DNA of 64,000 nt from Neobacillus cucumis (GTDB taxonomy: Bacteria > Bacillota > Bacilli > Bacillales > Cytobacillaceae). Positions 53,832 to 61,719 of this stretch are shown in pieces. Under the pieces are notes generated by a model that saw only the letters and a list, made by a program, of their open reading frames with translations, was not told the origin of the DNA and did not search any database. Both the position numbers and the translations under genes were made by a program. Each line of letters opens with the position of its first letter. The stretch's first letter is position 1. The stretch is from contig NZ_JAFBEX010000008.1 in the NCBI RefSeq assembly GCF_016908975.1, positions 124,001 through 188,000 on the forward strand. The letters run 5' to 3'.

Positions 53832-54500
53832 CTAAGAATTTTTTAGTTTTCTTTCAATGTCCCTTCTTAATTCCTCTCCACTTGCTCTTACATGTTCACG
53901 CATGGCTTTCTCCGCTTCCATCTGGTCACCTTTTTCAATAGCATTTAAAATAGCTTTATGCTCTTTAAGGGATTGTTCACGACGAACAGGATCTCCAATC
54001 GTAATAAACACATAGCGGTTATATGGGATTTGATTTAATAGAAGGTTCAACATATAGCTTAATTTGGAGCTGTTGGCACCTTCTAAGATGGTTTCGTGAA
54101 AAATACTATTTGCTTCAACATACAATTTGTTATCAGATGTTTGTAATGCTTTTTCCATGTCAGTGACTGTCTGCCGTACCTTTTCAATTTCGGCAAGATC
54201 CCCTTTTTCTGTAAACAACCCTGCTGCAAGCCCTTCCAAAACTTCCTTCAAGGTAAATAGCTCCCTTAGTTCCTGTTCGGTAGGTTTTGTAACACAGGTT
54301 CCAACTCTTGGAATAATTTCAACTAGCCCTTCTCTTTCAAGTTGTTTTAATGCTTCTCTAATGGGTGTACGACTTACTTGGAAGTGTTCAGATAGAGCCG
54401 TTTCAGATAATTTCTGGCCCGGTTCATAATCTCCCGTCACAATCGCCTCACGTATCGCATTGGTCACCTGAGCGGTGATACCAAGTGTCAAGATTGCCAT
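53832..54500 (-). CDS. GntR/FCD-family regulator of the catabolic operon
   Basis: A 222-residue regulator with an N-terminal winged helix (LSETALSEHFQVSRTPIREA, residues about 31-50, then LKQLEREGLVEIIPRVGTCV) and an FCD effector domain with the metal-binding type His residues (FHETILEGANSSKL near 128, REHVRASGEELRRD near 203). It is the first gene of the operon, 14 bp before the monooxygenase. The repeated sequence CTTGTATGGTACATGGTAG at its two promoters and a near copy at the permease promoter are its most likely binding sites, giving autoregulation and joint control of uptake. Confidence 0.9.
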   Translation of the reverse strand: MAILTLGITAQVTNAIREAIVTGDYEPGQKLSETALSEHFQVSRTPIREALKQLEREGLVEIIPRVGTCVTKPTEQELRELFTLKEVLEGLAAGLFTEKGDLAEIEKVRQTVTDMEKALQTSDNKLYVEANSIFHETILEGANSSKLSYMLNLLLNQIPYNRYVFITIGDPVRREQSLKEHKAILNAIEKGDQMEAEKAMREHVRASGEELRRDIERKLKNS

Positions 54501-54528
54501 AGTTCAAGCACCCCTCCTTTTTTCGTTT

Positions 54529-54589
54529 CTACCATGTACCATACAAGCTTTATAATTGGAAGTATATGCTATCAATTTTAGCTTGTCAA
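54529..54589 (-). promoter_or_regulatory. operon promoter P1 with operator O1
   Basis: Minus-strand TTGACA (54584-54589), 17 bp, TATACT (54561-54566). The operator-like CTTGTATGGTACATGGTAG lies at 54529-54547, about +7 to +25, and contains the palindrome TGTA-TGG-TACA. Repression by a bound regulator would be expected. Confidence 0.7.
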
Positions 54590-54639
54590 TATAGATTTCT
54601 GAAAATTTTTAATAGTATATTTCCTATAAAATATCCCCA

Positions 54640-54700
54640 TTTATGGCTTTGGTAACCCGAGCTTAACACCAAAGACCAAGATCACTATCATTCAAACACT
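54640..54700 (-). pseudogene. remnant of a duplicated gntR 5' end
   Basis: Minus-strand translation around 54650-54690 gives IVILVFGVKLG..., matching the gntR start MAILTLGITAQ in the same register, and the ribosome binding region also matches (54690-54712 against 54500-54526). It has lost its start codon and the rest of the gene. It is part of a 150-bp duplication of 54462-54611. Confidence 0.55.
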
Positions 54701-54716
54701 CCTTCTTATTTCGTTT

Positions 54717-54779
54717 CTACCATGTACCATACAAGATATTTATAATTGGAATTATATGCTTCCCATACTGGCTCGTCAA
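54717..54779 (-). promoter_or_regulatory. operon promoter P2 with operator O2
   Basis: Minus-strand TTGACG (54774-54779), 17 bp, TATAAT (54751-54756). The sequence CTTGTATGGTACATGGTAG is repeated without change at 54717-54735. It lies about 190 bp upstream of P1 and points the same way. Confidence 0.65.
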
Positions 54780-54801
54780 TATAGATTTTAGAAAATTTAA
54801 A

Positions 54802-55111
54802 ATTAACTATTATTTTGGTTTCCAAACTTTAAAATTAGACGACTGCTTCCTATGTTTCATTTCTACCTGTTTCAAAGATAAAACAAATTTTTTTCGGATA
54901 TTTTTTATCTTTTACTATTTTTTGTGTTAAGAAACATAACAAGAAAACCTCAAATCAATTGGGTTAATGCTATTATTCTTTTTAAAGTATTAAAAATTCC
55001 AAAGCTTTGCTTTAGTTGATACCCATCAACTTCTTTAGCACATCGGAGGGGGGAATGCACGATCTTTAATAGAACAAAATCTACTGATTTTTTTATTTTT
55101 TTCAGAATTTA
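54802..55111. other. intergenic stretch without recognised feature
   Basis: About 300 AT-rich bases between the second operon promoter and the permease promoter. No supported frame, repeat or hairpin terminator was seen. Confidence 0.5.
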
Positions 55112-55177
55112 TTGACATTTGGGCACGCTTACATTTATAGTATTTCTTGTAAAACGTACTTGCATGGTACATGGTGG
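55112..55177 (+). promoter_or_regulatory. permease promoter with operator O3
   Basis: TTGACA (55112-55117), 18 bp, TATAGT (55136-55141). The sequence CTTGCATGGTACATGGTGG at 55159-55177 matches O1 and O2 at 17 of 19 bases, in the same orientation relative to transcription and at nearly the same distance from the -10 box. Confidence 0.7.
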
Positions 55178-55209
55178 ATGCAAGGAAAATTTGGATAGGG
55201 GGCGATTGA

Positions 55210-56586
55210 ATGAAAGTTGAATCTCGGAGTATTGAATTTATTCCAATTGATGAAAGGTCAGGAAAAGCTCGCGATTTATTTCCTATTTGGTTTGGGGCAA
55301 ACATGCACATTACAACTCTGGTAACAGGGGCATTACCCATTACAATGGGGTTGAATTTGTTTTGGAGTCTAGTGGCTATTGTAATCGGGACATTGATCGG
55401 TGCAATCTTTATGGCCTCTCATTCAGCTCAGGGTCCTCAACTAGGAATTCCTCAAATGATTCAAAGCCGTGCTCAATTTGGTGTCATTGGTGCTATTTTC
55501 CCATTATTTCTTGTCATGTTTGTTTACTTTGGTTATTTTGCCAGTAGCGGGATGCTGGCTGCTCAAACATTAAGCAGTTTAACTTCCATTGATCAAACCT
55601 ACAGCATTATTATTCTGAATGCACTGTGTTTTATTGTAACGATTTTCGGTTATCAATTCATCCATAAGATGCAAAAAGTGCTGTCCTGGACTACGTTAGT
55701 TATCTATCTAATTGCTACCGTTCTTGTTTTTCAATTATCGGTTCCTGCAGGCAGCTGGAATGTCGGTCACGTGAATTTGTCACAGTTTTTATTAGTGGTC
55801 AGTATGATTGCTACTTGGCAATTATCATACGCTCCCTATGTTGCAGACTATTCGCGCTATCTACCAATCACAACGCCGACTAAACATACATTTTGGTATA
55901 GCTACGCCGGTACCTCAGTTAGCACCATTTGGATAATGACACTTGGCTCGGTCCTGGTCACTGCCATTCCTAATTTTCTTGAACATACAGGTGCCAATTT
56001 GGCCCACTTGTTTGGCGGATTCGCCATTATCATGTTTTTAGTGATTATTTTTGGACAACTTGCGATTAATGTCTTCAATTTATACGGGGCCTTTATGTCC
56101 ACCATTACGACAATTGAACCGTTCGCAAAGCTGAAGGTTACTCCGAAAGTTCGCGTAATCATGATCTTAGCCGTCGCAATCGTCGGCACGATTTTATGCT
56201 TACTCGGAAAAAGTAACTTCTTATCGTTTTTCTTAAACTTTATCTGGTTCATGAGTTACTTTTTAATTCCTTGGACTTCGATTAACTTAGTAGACTACTA
56301 TTTTCTTCGACACGGCCGCTATAGTGTAAAGGATATTTTTGATGTTAACGGACAATATGGAAAAATCAATATGATAACTTGTTTAGCCTTTTTACTATCC
56401 ATTATTGCAGAAATTCCTTTTATCAACACGACATTATATGTCGGTCCAATGGCTAAAGCGTTTGGCGGCGCAGACCTGGCATGGGTGGTAGGATTAATTG
56501 TTCCGGCCGTTTTATACTATTACCCTATGAAATTTAAATTGAAAACAGAAAGTCATAAAATAGATACTCAGGAAAGTATTTTGTAA
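55210..56586 (+). CDS. NCS1-family permease (cytosine/purine/allantoin/thiamine type)
   Basis: A 458-residue membrane protein with about twelve spans and NCS1 features: FPIWFGANMHITTLVTGALP near 26, GPQLGIPQMIQSRAQFGVIG near 78, SYAPYVADYSRYLP near 206 and IPWTSINLVDYYFLRHGRYS near 355. This family imports nucleobases, hydantoins, allantoin or pyridine/pyrimidine vitamins with Na+ or H+. It diverges from the catabolic operon and shares its operator, so it should import that operon's substrate. The ATG at 55210 is preceded by GGGGGCG. Confidence 0.92.
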   Translation: MKVESRSIEFIPIDERSGKARDLFPIWFGANMHITTLVTGALPITMGLNLFWSLVAIVIGTLIGAIFMASHSAQGPQLGIPQMIQSRAQFGVIGAIFPLFLVMFVYFGYFASSGMLAAQTLSSLTSIDQTYSIIILNALCFIVTIFGYQFIHKMQKVLSWTTLVIYLIATVLVFQLSVPAGSWNVGHVNLSQFLLVVSMIATWQLSYAPYVADYSRYLPITTPTKHTFWYSYAGTSVSTIWIMTLGSVLVTAIPNFLEHTGANLAHLFGGFAIIMFLVIIFGQLAINVFNLYGAFMSTITTIEPFAKLKVTPKVRVIMILAVAIVGTILCLLGKSNFLSFFLNFIWFMSYFLIPWTSINLVDYYFLRHGRYSVKDIFDVNGQYGKINMITCLAFLLSIIAEIPFINTTLYVGPMAKAFGGADLAWVVGLIVPAVLYYYPMKFKLKTESHKIDTQESIL

Positions 56587-56617
56587 AGTCTTTGAGGCTA
56601 TAAGTTGGGGGGAAGGA

Positions 56618-56646
56618 GAAAAGTGACCTTTTAATCACTTTTTCTC
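56618..56646 (+). terminator. terminator of the permease gene
   Basis: AAAAGTGA / TCACTTTT stem with loop CCTTTTAA, followed by TCTCCTTCCC; the T-run is short. Confidence 0.65.
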
Positions 56647-57046
56647 CTTCCCTTCTCTTTGCTGTCTCTTTGCTGTAATTTCAAAAAAATAGATTAAAAA
56701 AAGATAAATACAACTATGCTAAGGACAGCCCGTATGGATTAAGTGTTTATTAATTTTTATAACTTGTTTTGAAAGCTACGAGCGCACGAATCTGAGAGTT
56801 CCCATTCAAAAAAATAAGCACGCTTCAAACATTATGTTCAGTCTGCTATCACACATTCTATGAATTGTTGAAAATGAGGTCCTATCTGATTTAAAAGTAT
56901 TTTCAAATCTTATCACCTTAAATATAATCAAGCTACATAAGAGAATTGGAGGAATATTTCATATTAACTATTGCTTATATCGGAAACGGAAAAAGTACCA
57001 ACCGTTATCATTTAATATAACGCGGAGATATTTGCATAATAAAGAA
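56647..57046. other. intergenic stretch without recognised feature
   Basis: About 400 AT-rich bases between permease and oxidoreductase genes. I see no convincing frame, RNA or repeat here. Confidence 0.5.
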
Positions 57047-57060
57047 TGAGGTGAATGACA

Positions 57061-58038
57061 ATGAAACTCGGAATAATAGGTTCTGGAAAAATTGTTGCAG
57101 ATTTTTTAACTATAGCTGGTGATTTACCCGATACAGAATTAATAGCCATCTTTGGTACGGAAAGAAGTATACCAAAAATGGAAGTGATGAAAAACGAATA
57201 TGGAATTGGAAAAATATATACGGACTATGAAGAATGTTTACAGGATTCGGATATTGATACCGTATATATTGCATTACCCAATCATCTTCATTATTCCTTT
57301 ACAAAGGATGCTCTTTTAAAAGGAAAAAATGTCATTTGTGAAAAACCATTTACACTAAAGTTTAGTGAGTTTATTGAGCTAAGAAATATTGCTAAAGAAA
57401 ATCATTTGATATTAATTGAAGCGATCACAACACAATATTTATCCAATTACTTATCAATTAAGGAATCCATTCGTGCTCTTGGAGATTTAAAGATAATCGA
57501 ATGTAATTATTCTCAATATTCTTCTCGATATGATGCTTTTAAAAAGGGAGAAATCTTGCCGGCTTTTAACCCTAAAGCAGGTGGAGGAGCATTAATGGAC
57601 ATCAACATTTACAATATCCACTTTGTGGTTGGAATCTTAGGAAAGCCTGATTCGGTCACCTATCTTGCAAACGTTGAAAGGGATATAGATACATCTGGTA
57701 TTCTTTTATTAAACTATCCAACCTGTAAAGTAGTTTGTATTGGTGCCAAAGACTCGACAGCACCGATACGTTCTCTCATTCAAGGCGATAAAGGATCCAT
57801 TGTCTTAAACGGGTCAGCTAACGTTTGTGATTCTTTTGAGTTGAATATGAATGGGGAGGATAGCCGAATCATTGATAATAAAGTCCATCCACACAGAATG
57901 TTTGAAGAATTTTGTGAGTTTGCAATGATGATCAAAGAAAATGATTACACTAAAGCCGATTCTATGTTAGAACAGAGCCAAATGGTGATGGAAGTTCTCG
58001 AGGAAGCCTTACTTGATGCTGGAATTAAGTTAGGTTGA
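57061..58038 (+). CDS. Gfo/Idh/MocA family oxidoreductase
   Basis: A 325-residue NAD(P)-dependent oxidoreductase. The N-terminal Rossmann fold starts MKLGIIGSGKIVADFL, then DIDTVYIALPNHLHYSFTKD near 63 and the family hallmark NVICEKPFTLKFSEF near 90 (EKP). The C-terminal alpha/beta domain has GGGALMDINIYNIHFVVGIL near 177. Members act on sugars, inositols and dihydrodiols; the substrate cannot be told. The ATG at 57061 has GAGGTGA six bases upstream. It is single and faces the GH3 gene across a shared terminator. Confidence 0.9.
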   Translation: MKLGIIGSGKIVADFLTIAGDLPDTELIAIFGTERSIPKMEVMKNEYGIGKIYTDYEECLQDSDIDTVYIALPNHLHYSFTKDALLKGKNVICEKPFTLKFSEFIELRNIAKENHLILIEAITTQYLSNYLSIKESIRALGDLKIIECNYSQYSSRYDAFKKGEILPAFNPKAGGGALMDINIYNIHFVVGILGKPDSVTYLANVERDIDTSGILLLNYPTCKVVCIGAKDSTAPIRSLIQGDKGSIVLNGSANVCDSFELNMNGEDSRIIDNKVHPHRMFEEFCEFAMMIKENDYTKADSMLEQSQMVMEVLEEALLDAGIKLG

Positions 58039-58091
58039 TTTATCAAATCCTAAAATGCTCAAACTCCTTAGTTATGAGTTTAAATCAAAAT

Positions 58092-58130
58092 AGAAGCAGG
58101 GGAGAGAGATCTCTCTCCCTTGCTTCTATA
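58092..58130. terminator. bidirectional terminator
   Basis: AGAAGCAGGGGAGAGAG / CTCTCTCCCTTGCTTCT, a stem of about 16 bp with a palindromic AGATCT centre, followed by ATAAAAAA. It lies between the convergent oxidoreductase and GH3/CBM genes. Confidence 0.85.
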
Positions 58131-58138
58131 AAAAATCC

Positions 58139-58501
58139 TTATTCAGCTTCTCCTTGTAAAAACGATAGCTCAAACCAGTTAATATTCATACCAGATGCAG
58201 TAATTTGCAGCTTTAAGGAATGCTGACCTTCAGGCAGATTAATTTGGACCGGTGCACCTGTCACCCAATTCTGCAAGCCGCCTGTTGCCTGATTTTGGAT
58301 GACTGTTCCGACCTTATTATTATCAACATAAATATCAAAGGCAGCACCTGCAGCGTTAACAGCTACCCTCGGAGTAAAAGTATAATCCCCGTTTCTTTGA
58401 ACATTGATATTGTAGGAAAGCCACTCGCCTAGGTTGGTATTGTTTGGATTCACACCGCCATCAGTATCGAGAGTTACTTGAGTACCAATACCGTTGCTGC
58501 T
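58139..58501 (-). pseudogene. CBM6-like carbohydrate-binding domain cut off from the GH3 gene
   Basis: The minus-strand frame continues past the GH3 stop TAG (58502-58504) without shift for 120 more codons to TAA-type stop at 58139. It gives SSNGIGTQVTLDTDGGVNPN, then GEWLSYNINVQRNGDYTFTP, YVDNNKVGTVIQNQATGG, INLPEGQHSLKLQITASG and NINWFELSFLQ. That is a family-6-like carbohydrate-binding beta-sandwich. No ribosome binding site or good start lies near its first Met-like codon (GTG at 58453). It was the C-terminus of the GH3 protein. Confidence 0.8.
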
Positions 58502-60889
58502 CTAATTGAAATCCATTGCTTTGACTCTAGTATTCTCCTTTTGGCTGATTTTCGTAACCATTGGATGTAATACTCTCTTTTTAAAGACTTGGGTTTTCAT
58601 AACCATGTTAAGGACGTTCTTAATGTTTCGTTCAAGTTCCTGACGGGTTAAGTCTCCCGAAGCGAGAGCACTCAATAAGTTGGCAGTATTTCCAGACGGC
58701 ATTTTCACATCGTTACCTGTCTTTGCCTCCTTATAGTGTGTGCTGTTATTGCCCCAGTCCGTCATGACCATTCCTTTATATCCCCACTCACTGCGAAGGA
58801 TATCGGTCAATAAATCCTTACTTTCTGAAGTTTCCTTGCCATTGATTAAATTGTAGGAAGACATCACTGCCCATGGCTGCGCTTCCTTAACAGCAATCTC
58901 GAAGCCTTTCAGATAAATCTCACGTAAGGCACGTTCCGACATCCGGCTGTCACTGCTGTTACGGTTTACTTCCTTATTGTTGGCCGCAAAGTGCTTGATG
59001 GTAACTCCTACACCCTCTAATTGAACACCACTGGTGATGGCAGATGACATTTTACCTGTAATAAGCGGATCCTCAGAAAAGTATTCAAAGTTCCGTCCAT
59101 TTAAAGGATTGCGATGAATATTCATTGCAGGAGCAAGCCACAAATCAACATTATTTAATTGTGCTTCCTTACCCACTGCTTCACCCATTTGCTTCACCAA
59201 ATCCACATTCCAAGTACAAGCTAGCAAGGTTTCAACAGGCCATGCCGTGGTATGACTCGTCAAACGTAATCCTGCTGGACCATCCGAAGTTTGGGTACTA
59301 GGAATACCGTAATCGGCAAGGCCCCCAATTCCACCTGTTCCCCCGGCTATTTGTGCTCTTTTACCTTGAGACAAATCAGCTAGCTGCGCATCGGATAGCT
59401 GTGTAAGGAATTGATCCATTAAACTTGGGTTTTCATACACATCTTTCAGCATAAGTTTGCTTTGTGGCGGCTGAACGGTTTGAGTAGGTGCTACAGAAAC
59501 TTCTTGTGTAGTTGCAGAAGATGTTGCCGGTGTTAGAGTTTCATAAGTTCCATCAGCCAACAATCTTTTATCTAGTTGAATAGGAGCCTGTTCTTTTGAA
59601 AGCTGTTCTGTCACGGCTAGTTTGTTAACCTTGTAAGTATAGCGAACACCTTTTTCTCCGGCATCCTTGATGGAGTTCCCGACAAATATGTTATAATCTC
59701 CTGGTTCCAAGACGTAAGCTGATTTTTGTACTATACCAGTGTCATCATAACTTGACATATCATTGACATCATAAGACATGTGTACCACATCAGACTTGCC
59801 TGGTTCAATCAATTTCGTTTTTGCAAAGGCTGCAAGCTCCTTACCAGGCTTGCCAAGCTTACCTTGAGGGGCACTAAAGTAGGCTTGGACTACTTCCTTA
59901 CCTGATACTTTACCTGTATTGGTAACCTTTGCTACCACGTTGACTATATCGTCTTCAACAGACGTATGGACATTGGAAATATCAAAAGTAGTATAAGAGA
60001 GTCCATAACCGAAAGGATAGTTTACCTTTTGATAAGTAGGGTCGAAGGTTTCAAAATAACGGTAGCCGACAAAAATATCCTCTTCATAGCTAACATGGTC
60101 TGTGTATTGATCAAAATTGTTTGCGGATGGGTAGTCATTATAGCTCTTTGCGAAAGTATCAACCAGTTTACCTGATGGGTTCACGTCTCCTGTAAGGACA
60201 TCCGAAACCGCATTTCCGCCTTCCATTCCAGGTTGCCAAGCAACAAGGACTGAGATACCAGGAAAGTTTGCAATCCAGGAAGTATCAATGACAGCGCCAA
60301 CATTAAGGACAACAACAACCTTTTTAAATCCTGCTTTTGTTACTTTATCAAGCATCGAAACCTCATCATCACTCAGATAATAATCGCCCTTTATGGCTTT
60401 TTTATCTGAACCTTCACTCGAAAATCTACTAATCGTAACAATCGCAGTATCAGCATTATTGGCTGCTGCTTGCACCTGATCATCAGCAAGAGGCATCTCG
60501 GCTTTTGTACTAGAAGTAACATATTTTTGATAGGCATCTGTTAATGGTTGATAGATCTTAACTTCCCCACTTGCCTGCTTGTTTTGCATGCCCTGGAGTA
60601 AATTGATGACATAATCAACGTTTACGTTTCCAGAACCGCCGCCGCCTTTTTGGAAGTTAATTTGTCCAATGCCAAAAAGAGCAATCGATTGCCCATGATT
60701 AAGTGGAAGACCGCCATGGTTTTCAAGTAATACCATACCTTCCCCGGCAATTTTACGGGAAAGATCATGGTTTCCAGGTACGGAAAGCGCATTTGCACGC
60801 GGACCATTTACTAAAGCAACCGAAGCCATGACAAAAAAGGCTAATATCAAAGACAGCACTTTTCTTACTTTTTTTGCCCTAACCTTCAC
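58502..60889 (-). CDS. secreted GH3 glycosidase with inverted domain order
   Basis: A protein of about 795 residues, probably a beta-glucosidase or related enzyme. It has a signal peptide (basic start, hydrophobic LSLILAFFVMASVALV, then ANALSVP). Then the usual C-terminal GH3 domain comes first (MVLLENHGGLPLNHG near 53, VLVAWQPGMEGGNAVSDVL near 230), a fibronectin-III-like domain (about 305-410), and the catalytic barrel last (TSDGPAGLRLTSH near 535, GVTIKHFAANNKEVNRNSSD near 625, nucleophile Asp in GMVMTDWGN near 705). The GTG at 60889 has GGGGAGG seven bases upstream; the ATG at 60895 almost abuts it. A cre box lies upstream. Confidence 0.85.
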   Translation of the reverse strand: MKVRAKKVRKVLSLILAFFVMASVALVNGPRANALSVPGNHDLSRKIAGEGMVLLENHGGLPLNHGQSIALFGIGQINFQKGGGGSGNVNVDYVINLLQGMQNKQASGEVKIYQPLTDAYQKYVTSSTKAEMPLADDQVQAAANNADTAIVTISRFSSEGSDKKAIKGDYYLSDDEVSMLDKVTKAGFKKVVVVLNVGAVIDTSWIANFPGISVLVAWQPGMEGGNAVSDVLTGDVNPSGKLVDTFAKSYNDYPSANNFDQYTDHVSYEEDIFVGYRYFETFDPTYQKVNYPFGYGLSYTTFDISNVHTSVEDDIVNVVAKVTNTGKVSGKEVVQAYFSAPQGKLGKPGKELAAFAKTKLIEPGKSDVVHMSYDVNDMSSYDDTGIVQKSAYVLEPGDYNIFVGNSIKDAGEKGVRYTYKVNKLAVTEQLSKEQAPIQLDKRLLADGTYETLTPATSSATTQEVSVAPTQTVQPPQSKLMLKDVYENPSLMDQFLTQLSDAQLADLSQGKRAQIAGGTGGIGGLADYGIPSTQTSDGPAGLRLTSHTTAWPVETLLACTWNVDLVKQMGEAVGKEAQLNNVDLWLAPAMNIHRNPLNGRNFEYFSEDPLITGKMSSAITSGVQLEGVGVTIKHFAANNKEVNRNSSDSRMSERALREIYLKGFEIAVKEAQPWAVMSSYNLINGKETSESKDLLTDILRSEWGYKGMVMTDWGNNSTHYKEAKTGNDVKMPSGNTANLLSALASGDLTRQELERNIKNVLNMVMKTQVFKKRVLHPMVTKISQKENTRVKAMDFN

Positions 60890-60979
60890 CTTCATACCTC
60901 CCCTATTTTATTTGAAGCTGAACTGCATACTAACTTTACTCCAACACCTCCCTATTAAAAAATTATTTCGTTAGGCGAA

Positions 60980-60994
60980 AGAATCCGTTTACAT
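60980..60994 (-). promoter_or_regulatory. cre box upstream of the GH3 gene
   Basis: Minus-strand ATGTAAACGGATTCT agrees with the cre consensus at 14 of 15 positions, about 90 bp upstream of the start codon. Glucose repression of a polysaccharide-degrading enzyme is expected. Confidence 0.65.
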
Positions 60995-61160
60995 TTAAAG
61001 TGTTAACATACTGAATATTCAAAATAACATTACGAACAACTGGATATTTTTGCTATATTCTGGATTATTTTGTTTTTATATCCCATTTATTGAATTAAGA
61101 CTATCTACTTAAACACAGCAAAGTGAAAAGGTCTGTCCTAGACGTTCAAGAGCCTCTCTC

Positions 61161-61303
61161 ACATCTTCCACTTCCTAAATGACTTTCTTGTCCTCATGAA
61201 ATCTTTCATGCAGACAATTTCAGCTCCCCCACCTACCTTCAACTCCTCATAAAAGGCAATTCTTAATATCATCACACAAAAGACTTTGGAATCCTAAAGC
61301 CTT
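61161..61303. repeat. decayed copy of the tyrS downstream region
   Basis: 61161-61216 matches the 52-bp unit found at 62721-62943 (GACTTTCTTGTCCTCATGA is identical, then TTTCATGC.GACA). 61279-61303 (AGACTTTGGAATCCTAAAG) matches the tyrS terminator hairpin at 62979-63004. The remaining bases of the 60890-61719 gap (60995-61160 and 61304-61704) hold nothing I can name. Confidence 0.6.
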
Positions 61304-61719
61304 AATGTCTGATATGACCACCAAAATGGGCACGGTTATAACTAGGAATGAGGATCTTTCCTCCCAAAATAAAGCCCTGGAAGTTAAAGAAATGCTAATG
61401 CCCAACAGAGTTAGCAGCGGCAGGGGCAAGAACAAAGAAAAAAGGGATATTTGAAAGGTAATACCTATAGGTAAACCACTATATCCATGGGATATTGATA
61501 TTCATAGTTATTTTTTTGCCTATTTTCTTAAAAAAATCTAACTAGCCAGTAATAACGTTTAAGTAACAATCCCTTGTCTTACTTGAGGATTTACTATTAT
61601 TCAACTAGACGAAAGAACTATGGTGACAGAAGTAGTGAAAAGGACGGGCTGTTTTATTAGGACAATCCATTTCGTGGTACATATAAATAAATTACAGCTT
61701 AAGAAAAGGGGAATTGTAT

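Noticed and set aside
58139-58453. Independent small gene for a secreted carbohydrate-binding protein
   Set aside because: It has no signal peptide, no ribosome binding site at its GTG, and its frame runs unbroken into the GH3 gene apart from one TAG codon.
61247-61435. 62-codon minus-strand frame
   Set aside because: It overlaps the decayed copy of the tyrS downstream region and has no ribosome binding site or conserved look.
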